DNA from: Myxococcota bacterium
GTDB lineage: Bacteria; Myxococcota_C; UBA6777
Assembly: GCA_963169055.1 (NCBI GenBank)
Contig: CAUJFU010000222.1
Span: forward strand, 1-6,950
Length of the DNA: 6,950 bases
Direction of reading: 5' to 3'
A program made the position numbers and the translations under genes. Numbering within the stretch: the first letter of the stretch is position 1; each line of letters starts with the position of its first letter. Below the pieces are notes generated by a model, which was not told where the DNA came from, ran no database searches, and was given only the letters and a program-made list of their open reading frames with translations. Of the stretch, positions 1 through 6,181 are shown one piece after another.

Positions 1-831
1 GTCAACAAACTGCGCGGAACCCTCAATGTAGTGGCTGTGAAAGCCCCCGGCTTTGGCGATCGCCGCAAAGAGATGTTGAAAGATATCGCAGTGTTGACGG
101 GCGGCCAATTGATCAGCGAAGATCTCGGCATGAAGCTCGAAACCGTGACGCTGCGCGATCGTGCTCGCGCCCGACGCATCCACATGAGCCAAGACAACAC
201 CACCATCGTTTAATGAGCCGGTTCGCACGACGAGATCAAAGGCCGTATCCAACTGATCCGCCGCCAGATCGAAGAAACCACCAGCGACTACGACCGCGAA
301 AAACTCCAAGAGCGTCTCGCCAAGCTTGCAGGTGGTGTCGCAGTGCTCAAGATCGGCGCTGTCACCGAACCCGAAATGAAAGAGAAAAAAGCACGCATCG
401 AAGACGCACTCAACGCCACCCGCGCAGCCGTCGAAGAAGGCATCGTCCCGGGCGGTGGTGTCGCCTTGATCCGCGCTGGACAGGCCGCACATGAGCAACT
501 CAAGAACCTTCCGGGCGCACAACGCTATGGCGCGCAAATCCTCTTGCGCGCCCTTGAAGAACCCCTTCGTCAAATCGCCGAAAATGCGGGATTTGAAAGC
601 TCCGTCGTCGCCAATCGCGTCAAAGAAGGCAACGGTCACTTCGGATTCAACGCCGCCACCGAAGAATACGGTGATCTCGTTACGAGCGGCGTCATCGATC
701 CCTCCAAGGTTGTCCGCAGCGCTCTCCAAAACGCAACTTCCGTGGCCAGCATGATCTTGACCACCGAAGCCGCTGTCGTCGAACACGCCAAAAGCAAAGG
801 CGACGCCGGCCACGATCACGATCACGATTGA
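1..831 (+). pseudogene. groEL: GroEL (60 kDa chaperonin), C-terminal half, 5'-partial, interrupted by two in-frame stop codons
   Basis: GroEL forms the double-ring ATP-driven folding chamber of the cytosol with GroES. The visible part begins in the apical domain ([20 protein letters not shown], about residue 265 in E. coli numbering) and runs through the intermediate and equatorial domains. Landmarks are [43 protein letters not shown] and [14 protein letters not shown]. The reading frame stays the same throughout, but TAA TGA at 211-216 stand where family members have Asp-Gly after TTIV. The first in-frame starts after them are GTG at 343 and ATG at 376, neither with a ribosome binding site, so the second part is unlikely to be made separately. 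The usually conserved DLG just before the A(K/R)R stretch reads DRA. The protein ends in HDHDHD rather than the common GGM tail. Either this is a very young pseudogene or extra copy, or the stops are a sequence error. Identity is certain; status is not. Confidence 0.93.
811..828 (+). repeat. Three tandem CACGAT units encoding the His-Asp tail of GroEL
   Basis: CACGAT occurs three times in a row just before the TGA stop and encodes HDHDHD. Such a short tandem could change copy number by slippage without changing the frame, because each unit is two codons. Confidence 0.9.
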
Positions 832-972
832 TCTTCCCGATCCATCGGAGCTTTCCCCCCCACAACCAATCCCCCAGCCTTTCCGCCCACAAACCGCCCA
901 TCACTCGCCTATTTCGCACTCTCTCCTTTGCGCTCGATCATCTTTGCCCTTTTCTTTCCACACACAGGTTCT

Positions 973-978
973 TATGAT
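973..978 (+). promoter_or_regulatory. Possible -10 box upstream of the outer-membrane-like gene
   Basis: TATGAT matches the sigma-70 -10 consensus at five of six positions and lies 48 bp before the ATG at 1027. No good -35 is seen at the proper spacing (the position holds a T-rich stretch), so this is only a weak candidate. The 195-bp gap after groEL otherwise holds only a small CCGAT/ATCGG inverted repeat at 837-848, without a T-run. Confidence 0.25.
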
Positions 979-1014
979 CAAGCGGGCTCGCAACCCAAAC
1001 AAACGCTTTTGTGC

Positions 1015-1020
1015 AAGGAG
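1015..1020 (+). promoter_or_regulatory. Shine-Dalgarno sequence that fixes the start at 1027
   Basis: AAGGAG lies six bases before ATG 1027. The open frame continues upstream to 928, but only this ATG has a ribosome binding site, and only this start places a signal peptide at the N-terminus. Confidence 0.8.
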
Positions 1021-1026
1021 AGAAAG

Positions 1027-1551
1027 ATGCATCGGTTGGGAAGATTTTTGTGTGGAATCGGCGTGTGGTTTTGTTTGTGGGGTGCGCCGCAAAAAGCCGA
1101 AGCAGGGGGATCCAAAGATAGCGGATTTAGCTTGTCTTTGACGGCGGGGGGGCGTTATGGGTTTGTAGTGAACGAACCCGCCCAAAGCCAGCGCACCACC
1201 CCGTGGGGGATGAGTCTCGAATTATTACCGAGTTACCGCATCGCGATCATCAGCATCGATCTCGGTATCGTGGGTGACTTTCTTCAACGAGAGATGATCT
1301 TTCGACCCGGATTGCGTGTTCACTTGGGCTGGTTTTACTTGCGTATGGCGATGCCTTTTTCGATCCTGCTCGCTGCCGCGTCTGGTCGGCCCTATGACCT
1401 CGGTGTGATGGTCGGCGCAGGCGTACAAATACGCTTCCAACGCTTTGCTTTTCTTTTTGAAGCCAACGTCTCGCCTTTTCTTTTGGAACTCAATAACCGA
1501 GGGTTACAAATGCCACTCGAAGTTAGACTGGGCGTTGGATACCACTTTTAA
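1027..1551 (+). CDS. Secreted 174-residue protein, probable small outer-membrane beta-barrel
   Basis: The family is not recognised by name. The start at ATG 1027 has a good AAGGAG site and gives a classical signal peptide: basic MHRLGR, hydrophobic FLCGIGVWFCLWGAP, and an AEA cleavage site before GG at about residue 26. The mature part (about 148 residues) has no long hydrophobic helix. It consists of alternating polar/hydrophobic stretches rich in Gly and aromatics, such as FSLSLTAGGRYGFVV, GMSLELLPSYRIAIISIDLG, RVHLGWFYLRMAMPFSIL and YDLGVMVGAGVQIRF. It ends in GVGYHF, and a C-terminal Phe is the usual BAM recognition feature of outer-membrane barrels. The length fits a barrel of about eight strands of OmpA/OmpW size. 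It stands alone, 195 bp after groEL, facing a convergent gene. The export signal is seen directly; the barrel is inference and no function can be given. Confidence 0.82.
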   Translation: MHRLGRFLCGIGVWFCLWGAPQKAEAGGSKDSGFSLSLTAGGRYGFVVNEPAQSQRTTPWGMSLELLPSYRIAIISIDLGIVGDFLQREMIFRPGLRVHLGWFYLRMAMPFSILLAAASGRPYDLGVMVGAGVQIRFQRFAFLFEANVSPFLLELNNRGLQMPLEVRLGVGYHF

Positions 1552-1853
1552 ACCCCGATGTTCCGAGGAAACGGACTTATCCAACATCCAGTCTACCTTG
1601 TGAAAAGGACGGACACCACCCCGAGCTTTTCGAGTCGGGGGGAGGCAGGTAGAAAAAAGGCAGAAATCAAACGGAAAGGAGAAACGAGGGAGTTGAGGGG
1701 CGGGTTGAGTGTATGGTTTTTGTGTCACACCTTTCACCAAATCGTTAAAAACGCCCATCCATGCGTTCGTTGGGGTGAGAGAAAAACAAGCATCTGTTTA
1801 CACGACGGCTCGTTGTGGTTCGCGTCAAACACCCGATCCACAAGAAAGCCCCA
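1552..1853. other. Gene-free stretch between convergent genes
   Basis: No convincing gene lies here. A plus-strand frame open from 1558 to 1980 runs into the better supported minus-strand gene and has no ribosome binding site. The only structure noticed is the hairpin at 1619-1640. The stretch 1650-1700 is purine-rich on the plus strand. Confidence 0.5.
1619..1640. terminator. Hairpin after the outer-membrane-like gene, possible terminator without T-run
   Basis: CCCCGA (1619-1624) and TCGGGG (1635-1640) are complementary, and CT/AG inside extend the stem after one bulged base. It lies 68 bp after the stop at 1551. No T-run follows in either direction, so termination is a guess. Confidence 0.3.
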
Positions 1854-2102
1854 TCAACGGCGAAGACCACGACGGATCTTGCCCGGCTTAATCGAACGAC
1901 TCGATTTTCCCGAAGCACGCCGAATCGCAGAGCTTTTAAACTCCTGCATCAACAGCTTTCGCGTCAAGGTCAATTCATGACCTTCACCCGTTTCGGGTTC
2001 GAGCATCACTTCGTCTCCTTCCAACACAGCCACACGAAAAGACAATTTCGTCAGTTTATGGGTCCACAACTGGCCCACTTCGATCTCAAGTTCTTGAAAC
2101 AT
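1854..2102 (-). CDS. Hypothetical 82-residue protein with a basic C-terminal tail
   Basis: The start is ATG at 2102-2100, preceded by a strong AAGGAGG eight bases upstream. The open frame extends further to 2174, but that part lacks its own site. Residues 1-50 read as a compact beta-rich unit of the pattern GQLW-x-HK-(5)-FRVAVLEGDEVMLEP-(10)-LTLTRKLL. This resembles small SH3/KOW-like barrels in which a Gly-x-x-Trp turn is followed by a GD-V-L strand, but I do not recognise the family. Residues 51-82 are strongly basic (many Arg, Lys and Ser) and end in RRGLRR, which suggests contact with nucleic acid or another polyanion. There is no signal peptide or membrane segment, so it should be cytosolic. 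It is divergent from the J-domain gene, with a promoter at 2172-2200. That the gene is real is likely; its role is unknown. Confidence 0.75.
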   Translation of the reverse strand: MFQELEIEVGQLWTHKLTKLSFRVAVLEGDEVMLEPETGEGHELTLTRKLLMQEFKSSAIRRASGKSSRSIKPGKIRRGLRR

Positions 2103-2110
2103 CACACATT

Positions 2111-2117
2111 CCTCCTT
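2111..2117 (-). promoter_or_regulatory. Shine-Dalgarno sequence of the 82-residue protein
   Basis: On the minus strand AAGGAGG lies eight bases before the ATG at 2102. It decides this start over the longer open frame. Confidence 0.8.
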
Positions 2118-2171
2118 GTTTTCGGGTGATATCGCCCGAGCCTCCCCTCCCTCGTCTCTGGCGCGATGCCA

Positions 2172-2200
2172 CATATAAGATGTTTCCGATGCGTTTGCAA
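2172..2200 (-). promoter_or_regulatory. Candidate sigma-70 promoter for the 82-residue protein
   Basis: Read on the minus strand: TTGCAA (2200-2195), a 17-bp spacer, and TATATG (2177-2172). Each hexamer matches the consensus at four of six positions. Transcription would begin near 2165, giving a leader of about 60 bases. Confidence 0.45.
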
Positions 2201-2218
2201 GCGCTAATCCTCTTCAAC

Positions 2219-2239
2219 GCACGATTTCTAAAATCGTGC
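2219..2239. promoter_or_regulatory. Perfect inverted repeat, possible operator in the divergent promoter region
   Basis: GCACGATTT and AAATCGTGC are perfectly complementary 9-base arms around a CTA centre. The site lies 19 bp upstream of the -35 of the minus-strand promoter and about 110 bp upstream of the candidate plus-strand promoter. There is no T-run, so it is more like a protein-binding dyad than a terminator. The regulator is unknown. Confidence 0.5.
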
Positions 2240-2348
2240 TCCGGACCCTCGCAAAGCATCGGTCTAACCGACCTCTACGCACCTTATCACCTTGTGTGCC
2301 ATCAGGCCAAATCCTTGCCAAACTCCCGCACAGGCTCCACAAAGCCTC

Positions 2349-2377
2349 TTGCGCGACAACACGATGCCGTATATCAT
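2349..2377 (+). promoter_or_regulatory. Candidate sigma-70 promoter for the J-domain gene
   Basis: TTGCGC (2349-2354), a 17-bp spacer, then TATCAT (2372-2377). The -10 matches five of six consensus positions and the -35 only three. Transcription from about 2384 would leave a leader of about 59 bases before ATG 2443. It lies inside the upstream extension of the open frame, which argues against starts near 2236. Confidence 0.35.
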
Positions 2378-2442
2378 ACTTGCCACCTTTGGAAAGCAGC
2401 CTCTCACCCATCCAAGCCGCACGCAAACAAGAGCAGACACAG

Positions 2443-4482
2443 ATGGAGCAAATGAAGATCCTCGATCAACTCTCGCGAGACGAGTTGTACTCGATCTACC
2501 AGTTTTTACTCCTTGAATCGCGATCCCCCGCCGAGACCCCACGCAACGCTTCCAAAAGCGTCATGCTCGAAACCCTCGGACAGGTCATGACCAACGAAGA
2601 AGCGCGTTATTGCGTCGACTTCTTTGAAAACTACGAATATTACGCTGTTCCTGTCCTCAAAACCGAGATGATCGATGCCCTCCCCGATGATCTCCTTCAA
2701 GCCCTCTTTGCGATCTATCTCGACGACGATATCCTCCCCGAAGACCACCTCGATCTCGTCGATGCTCTCGGACAATCGCAGTTCTTCCTCAAGGAAGATG
2801 CCCGCAAATTTTACCTTTGGTATTACTATTTCCGCGAACGCATCCCAATCGAACAAGATAGCCCCCAAGAACAAACCGTCCTTGTGGCAGGTTCTTTTTC
2901 TTCCAGCAGCTACGACGATGCCGCTCACACACAACGCATGGCGGGCTTCTCTTCGGCGGATATGCCTTCTTTTGAAACAGACGAAGCCCAAGAAACACAG
3001 CGCCTTCAAGGATTTCCTGCCCGCCAAGCCGACGAATACGCAGCCGCTCTTGCTGGCGAAGAATCTCACACTTCCTCAAACGAAGATGCCCTCAACGAAG
3101 ACGCTCTCGACGAAGACGACCTCGATGAAGATGCTCTCGATGAAGACGACCTCGATGAAAACAGCGAGAGCACCGACAAAAGCGACGCATCCGTCTCTTC
3201 TCCTTTTTCGAGCGCATCCCTCGATGCCACACGCATCGCTCCCCCCCCCCCTCCTCCCGAAGCTTTTCAACGAACGCCTTCTGCGATCCAACCACTCCCC
3301 TTTCCCTCCCTTACCTCCCATCCATCCGAGGCAAAAACAACAAGGCAACCTGCGCAACGCCCCAATGTGCCGCCTTCTATGCGCACCATCGAACTCGATG
3401 TCCTCGATCTCGAAAACTACGCCAACGATGCCTCTCAAAAACAAGGCACTTCAACCCAAGCTCTCCGAGAGCAACTCAAACAAAGAATCCAAACCAACCC
3501 TCCTCCCCAGCCACCCAACGAAGAGATCGAAGAACTCGATCCCGAAGCAATCATCGAAGAACCCGACGCCACAGACTTCCGAAACGAAGAAACGCAGCCC
3601 CTTCAGCGCCCTCAACCCAACCGTCCTCCACAAACAAACGTCCCCCCAAAACCACCCCCACCAAGCGGCACGCACACACAAAGCCCTCCTCCCCCACGGA
3701 GCAAAGAGCCAGAACGCCCAACCAACGGGCAACGTCCACCTTCAAAAAGCCCCGAGCAGCCGCCCAACGAACAACGTTCGCCTTCGAACGGCCCCGAACA
3801 GCCACCCAGCACAACAGAACCAAAAGCGCCGCCCAAAGCGCTCCAAGGAGCGCTTGCGCTCACCCCCGCACACATCGACCAGATCGCAACGGTTCTTTAC
3901 CGCAGCGCTTTGCTTGGCGCAACTTACGCACGCCCGCAGATCCGTGCGATCCGCATCTACTTTCAAAAGATTCTCGATTGTAGCCCTGCCCAACTCCACC
4001 GTGTGCGCGATATCCTAAAAAAACTACAAAGCCAAGAATTCCCCTTGGTTCCGCCCCCACTCGACGATCTGCCTGCGTTGGTGCCGATGCTGAGTTATGC
4101 AAAGCGCCTTGCGTTCGTCCACAGCATCCTCTTTTTGCTTGGCTGCAAAACCCTACAAACCCTCGAACGATACCGTGACTTTATGAGCGAACTCGCCATC
4201 GAGTTGCGTATCGATCCTGCGGATGTCAGCCTCTTTAACCTCTTTGGGATCGGCAGCGATGAGATCCAACTTTCCTTCCAAGACTGTTTGCGCGTTTTGG
4301 ACGTCGAGATGGACGCGACCGAAAACGATCTGCGCAAAGCTCACCGCGAACTAGTCCGCCGCTACCACCCCGATCAATTTCACTCCAAAGGCCCTGAATT
4401 TGTCCGTCTCGCCGAGCGCAAAATGAAAGAAGCCAACATGGCTCTCGAGATCCTGCTCTACCGTTCGGATCGTGGGGTCTAA
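2443..4482 (+). CDS. Large J-domain (DnaJ-type) co-chaperone with acidic repeat, proline-rich linker and TerB-like domain
   Basis: This 679-residue protein is likely cytosolic, with no signal peptide or membrane helix. Residues 1-140 form an acidic, mostly helical domain I do not recognise. Residues 213-237 are five acidic pentapeptides, (N/D)ED(A/D)L with one E-D-D variant pattern. Residues about 260-465 are a proline-rich, probably disordered linker containing a 14-residue tandem repeat. Residues about 470-605 are a helical region resembling the TerB/DjlA N-terminal fold. Residues about 610-679 are a J domain with helix II (DLRKAHRELVRRY), HPD at 642-644 and helix III. The HPD loop stimulates DnaK ATPase, so a role as DnaK partner is expected; the client is unknown. 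The start at ATG 2443 is preferred because the region upstream looks like promoter and non-coding DNA; ATG 2452 is an alternative, and neither has a strong ribosome binding site. An 11-C tract inside the gene is a frameshift risk. TerB followed by J is the DjlA order, but the membrane anchor of DjlA is absent. Confidence 0.88.
   Translation: MEQMKILDQLSRDELYSIYQFLLLESRSPAETPRNASKSVMLETLGQVMTNEEARYCVDFFENYEYYAVPVLKTEMIDALPDDLLQALFAIYLDDDILPEDHLDLVDALGQSQFFLKEDARKFYLWYYYFRERIPIEQDSPQEQTVLVAGSFSSSSYDDAAHTQRMAGFSSADMPSFETDEAQETQRLQGFPARQADEYAAALAGEESHTSSNEDALNEDALDEDDLDEDALDEDDLDENSESTDKSDASVSSPFSSASLDATRIAPPPPPPEAFQRTPSAIQPLPFPSLTSHPSEAKTTRQPAQRPNVPPSMRTIELDVLDLENYANDASQKQGTSTQALREQLKQRIQTNPPPQPPNEEIEELDPEAIIEEPDATDFRNEETQPLQRPQPNRPPQTNVPPKPPPPSGTHTQSPPPPRSKEPERPTNGQRPPSKSPEQPPNEQRSPSNGPEQPPSTTEPKAPPKALQGALALTPAHIDQIATVLYRSALLGATYARPQIRAIRIYFQKILDCSPAQLHRVRDILKKLQSQEFPLVPPPLDDLPALVPMLSYAKRLAFVHSILFLLGCKTLQTLERYRDFMSELAIELRIDPADVSLFNLFGIGSDEIQLSFQDCLRVLDVEMDATENDLRKAHRELVRRYHPDQFHSKGPEFVRLAERKMKEANMALEILLYRSDRGV
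3079..3153 (+). repeat. Five 15-bp units encoding acidic pentapeptides
   Basis: Five consecutive imperfect 15-base units encode NEDAL, NEDAL, DEDDL, DEDAL and DEDDL, followed by a partial unit (DEN). Unit length is a multiple of three, so copy changes would keep the frame. The segment would carry a dense negative charge. Confidence 0.9.
3241..3251 (+). repeat. Homopolymer of 11 C inside the J-domain gene
   Basis: Eleven consecutive C bases encode part of a poly-proline run in the linker. The frame before and after is consistent with the J domain at the observed length. A change of one base would remove the whole TerB-like and J module. Confidence 0.9.
3724..3807 (+). repeat. Two 42-bp imperfect tandem units in the proline-rich linker
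   Basis: The two 14-codon units read NGQRPPSKSPEQPP (3724-3765) and NEQRSPSNGPEQPP (3766-3807). They look like an old duplication within the linker, residues 428-455 of the J-domain protein. Confidence 0.8.
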
Positions 4483-4561
4483 TCGCGATCTCTCCCTCAC
4501 AAGCCGCATGATCCCTATCCCGCCCCAACCGCAACGCAAGCCCAACCACGTCCCTCCAAGC

Positions 4562-5512
4562 TCAATCAAACCACCAAGTTCCTAGATCTTCGGCAAGTTT
4601 CGCGTCGGCCAGCGCATCCTCTGGCGTAGGATACCAACGCACGGCTTCTTTGCGAAACCACGTCATCTGGCGTTTTGCGTACGTTCGCGTTGCCTGCTGG
4701 ATCTGTGCGGTGGCTTCGAGCGGATCGAGTGAGCCATCCAACACCGCATTCAGTTCTCGATAGCCGATACACTGCATGGGCTTCCACGCCGCCGAATATC
4801 CGCGCAAGCGCATCGCTTCGACCTCAGCCATCCATCCCGCCCGCAACATCGACTCGATTCGCGCATGAATCCGTTCGTACAACGCTGTGCGCGGCCAATC
4901 TAGCCCGATCAACAAAGCGGGATATCGGCGCTCTTGATGCTGATGTTCTCCCACCCATGATGAAAAGGGCCGCCCCGTGGACAAAAAAACCTCCAACGCC
5001 CGAACGATCCGCGATCGATCGCGTGGCATGATCTTGATTGTCGCCGTAGGATCGACTTGTTGGAGTTCTTCGTACATCTGCCCCAACTCTCCACGCTCTA
5101 CACGCGACAACAACTGTTCGCGGATCGCATCATCCGACGGTACATCAAACAAACCATGCAACAACGCACGCAGATATAACCCCGTTCCACCCGCCAAGAT
5201 CACACGACGACCTGCCCGATCTATCCGTGCGATCACTTCGTCGGCTTCGCGCTGAAAGCGCCCAGCATCGTAATCCTCCCAAACATCCGCCACATCGATC
5301 AAGTGATGCAAGATGCCCTGTCTATCCTCACGCGTTGCCTTGCCCGTCCCGATATCCAACTCACGATACACCTGCAACGAATCAACGCTTACGATCTCCG
5401 CACTGTAGCGCTTTGCCAACTCCACCGCCAAACCGCTCTTCCCACTCGCCGTCGGCCCCACCACCGCAACCAACCGAATATCCGAAAGATATGTCACCGA
5501 CGAAGTGGTCAT
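4562..5512 (-). CDS. miaA: tRNA dimethylallyltransferase MiaA
   Basis: MiaA transfers a dimethylallyl group from DMAPP to N6 of adenosine 37 in tRNAs reading UNN codons, the first step of ms2i6A formation. The 316-residue length equals that of E. coli MiaA. The P-loop GPTASGKS is at residues 19-26, DSLQVY with the catalytic Asp at 44-49, DIGTGKAT at 53-60, GGTGLYLRALL from 108, and the C-terminal KRQMTWFRKE at 280-289. The start at ATG 5512 has AAGGAG ten bases upstream. The frame stays open to 5716, but that extension crosses an intrinsic terminator and is rejected. mutL lies upstream on the same strand, the familiar mutL-miaA order, but about 900 bp away and behind the terminator, so miaA probably has its own promoter. 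A weak TATATC (minus strand, 5560-5555) is the only -10 candidate. It converges on the J-domain gene with 79 bp between stops. hfq, the usual next gene in E. coli, is absent. Confidence 0.97.
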   Translation of the reverse strand: MTTSSVTYLSDIRLVAVVGPTASGKSGLAVELAKRYSAEIVSVDSLQVYRELDIGTGKATREDRQGILHHLIDVADVWEDYDAGRFQREADEVIARIDRAGRRVILAGGTGLYLRALLHGLFDVPSDDAIREQLLSRVERGELGQMYEELQQVDPTATIKIMPRDRSRIVRALEVFLSTGRPFSSWVGEHQHQERRYPALLIGLDWPRTALYERIHARIESMLRAGWMAEVEAMRLRGYSAAWKPMQCIGYRELNAVLDGSLDPLEATAQIQQATRTYAKRQMTWFRKEAVRWYPTPEDALADAKLAEDLGTWWFD

Positions 5513-5574
5513 GTCCTGCTCACTCCTTCCCTTCGCCAAAACAGAAACCGCTCGGATATAACACGACGCAGCCC

Positions 5575-5620
5575 AAAAAAAAAGCCAAGCCCCACAAACG
5601 ATCTTGCAAGGCTTGGCTTT
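5575..5620 (-). terminator. Strong intrinsic terminator on the minus strand, just upstream of miaA
   Basis: AAAGCCAAGCC (5581-5591) and GGCTTGGCTTT (5610-5620) form a perfect 11-bp stem with an 18-base loop. Read on the minus strand, the G+C-rich core is followed directly by nine T (complement of the A-run 5575-5583). It points toward miaA, whose start is 63 bp downstream. It would stop a transcript coming from the mutL side or from an RNA in the gap, or act as a leader attenuator. Confidence 0.8.
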
Positions 5621-5699
5621 ACAGAAACAAAAAAGCAGCAAAAAACGGTTTTTCCACAACGGTTGTTTGAAGGGGGCGGAAGCGGGCGAAGATCGATGC

Positions 5700-5980
5700 G
5701 AGAGGCGCGTCTTCATCCCGCGCCGATTCGCCAGCCCGCGAACGCCCTCCTGCGGAGGCGAAGGCCCGTTTCACGACGTGGGCGTGCAACAAGTCCAAAC
5801 GCACGTCCCGCGTCGAGGGCCGAAGCCGAAGCGCCACGGGTGTCCGGCGAAAGGCGTAAACGTGCAGTGCCTACTCTCGGGCCGTGCGTTGGGCCTCAGC
5901 TTGTTCCTTCCTCTCGTGCTGGGCGTAGGGGCTTCCCCGCCTTTCGCCGTCCGTGCTGATCTTTTCGACTCGGACGCTCC
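5700..5980. other. G+C-rich, hairpin-dense island in the mutL-miaA gap, possible structured RNA
   Basis: G+C is about 65-73% per 60 bases here, against about 27% at 6241-6300. Consecutive inverted repeats are GGCGCG/CGCGCC (5704-5709/5719-5724); TTCGCC/GGCGAA (5727-5732/5757-5762), enclosing CGCC-TCC/GGA-GGCG; CGACG plus GGGCGTGC paired with GCACGTCC plus CGTCG (about 5776-5815); GGC-GGGG/CCCC-GCC near 5921-5941; and CGTCCG/CGGACG (5948-5953/5971-5976). I compared both strands with the signature motifs of RNase P RNA, tmRNA, SRP RNA and tRNA and saw none. A minus-strand RNA would end at the terminator 5575-5620. The right half overlaps the possible plus-strand gene. G+C-rich DNA forms hairpins readily, so this is a candidate only. 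Confidence 0.3.
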
Positions 5981-6155
5981 GCGCTGGAATGCCTACGCTC
6001 GCACGAACCTTGGGTCAAACACCTTTCTCCTCCTCGCTCGTATCGCAAGCGGATCTGCGGAGAAAACTTCAAGTTTTGTTGTGTTGGGTTTGGATGCGTT
6101 GCCCTACCGTTTTGTTTTTGCTTTGCGATATCGTTCGCGCACGTTCGGCTTGTGA
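5862..6155 (+). CDS. Possible small exported protein, 97 residues
   Basis: This is a tentative gene. It would start at GTG 5862, with AAAGG seven bases upstream. The frame stays open upstream to 5604, but that part is Arg/Pro-rich and looks non-coding. Residues 1-32 look like a signal peptide: Arg at 8, a hydrophobic core GLSLFLPLVLGVGA, and cleavage after VRA before DLFDSD. The mature part of about 65 residues contains strand-like segments (NTFLLLARIA, SSFVVLGLDAL, YRFVFALRY). Use of TTG and TTT resembles the outer-membrane-like gene at 1027-1551. A hairpin followed by T-rich DNA lies just downstream. Against it: the start is weak, no family is recognised, and long open frames arise easily in this G+C-rich segment. 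It would be convergent with mutL. Confidence 0.35.
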   Translation: MQCLLSGRALGLSLFLPLVLGVGASPPFAVRADLFDSDAPRWNAYARTNLGSNTFLLLARIASGSAEKTSSFVVLGLDALPYRFVFALRYRSRTFGL

Positions 6156-6181
6156 CCACGACCTTGCCCGACACCTTGAAG

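Noticed and set aside
213-494. Frame starting at the ATG that overlaps the groEL stop codons (TAATGA)
   Set aside because: The stop-start overlap looks like translational coupling, but this frame is out of phase with groEL and gives an Arg-rich nonsense product.
837-848. CCGAT/ATCGG inverted repeat just after groEL as its terminator
   Set aside because: The two-base loop is too tight for the full stem and only a short T stretch and a C-run follow.
1558-1980. 140-codon plus-strand open frame
   Set aside because: It has no ribosome binding site and low-quality composition, and it overlaps the 82-residue minus-strand gene, which has a strong site and promoter.
2236-2442. 69-residue N-terminal extension of the J-domain protein
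   Set aside because: It begins inside the inverted repeat at 2219-2239 and covers a candidate promoter; its sequence is Arg/Ser/Pro-rich without domain character.
2675-4018. 447-codon plus-strand open frame overlapping the J-domain gene
   Set aside because: Its product is an Ser/Pro/Lys/Asn-rich sequence without domains, while the overlapping frame carries an HPD J domain and TerB-like helices. It is open because the DNA is poor in T.
5513-5716. 68-residue N-terminal extension of MiaA
   Set aside because: It would run through the terminator hairpin, lacks a ribosome binding site and exceeds the usual MiaA length; ATG 5512 gives exactly 316 residues.
5727-5800. Resemblance of GPFHDVGV in a plus-strand frame to a cytochrome c peroxidase motif
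   Set aside because: No CxxCH heme motif or further family sequence is near; a chance match in an Arg/Pro-rich shadow frame.
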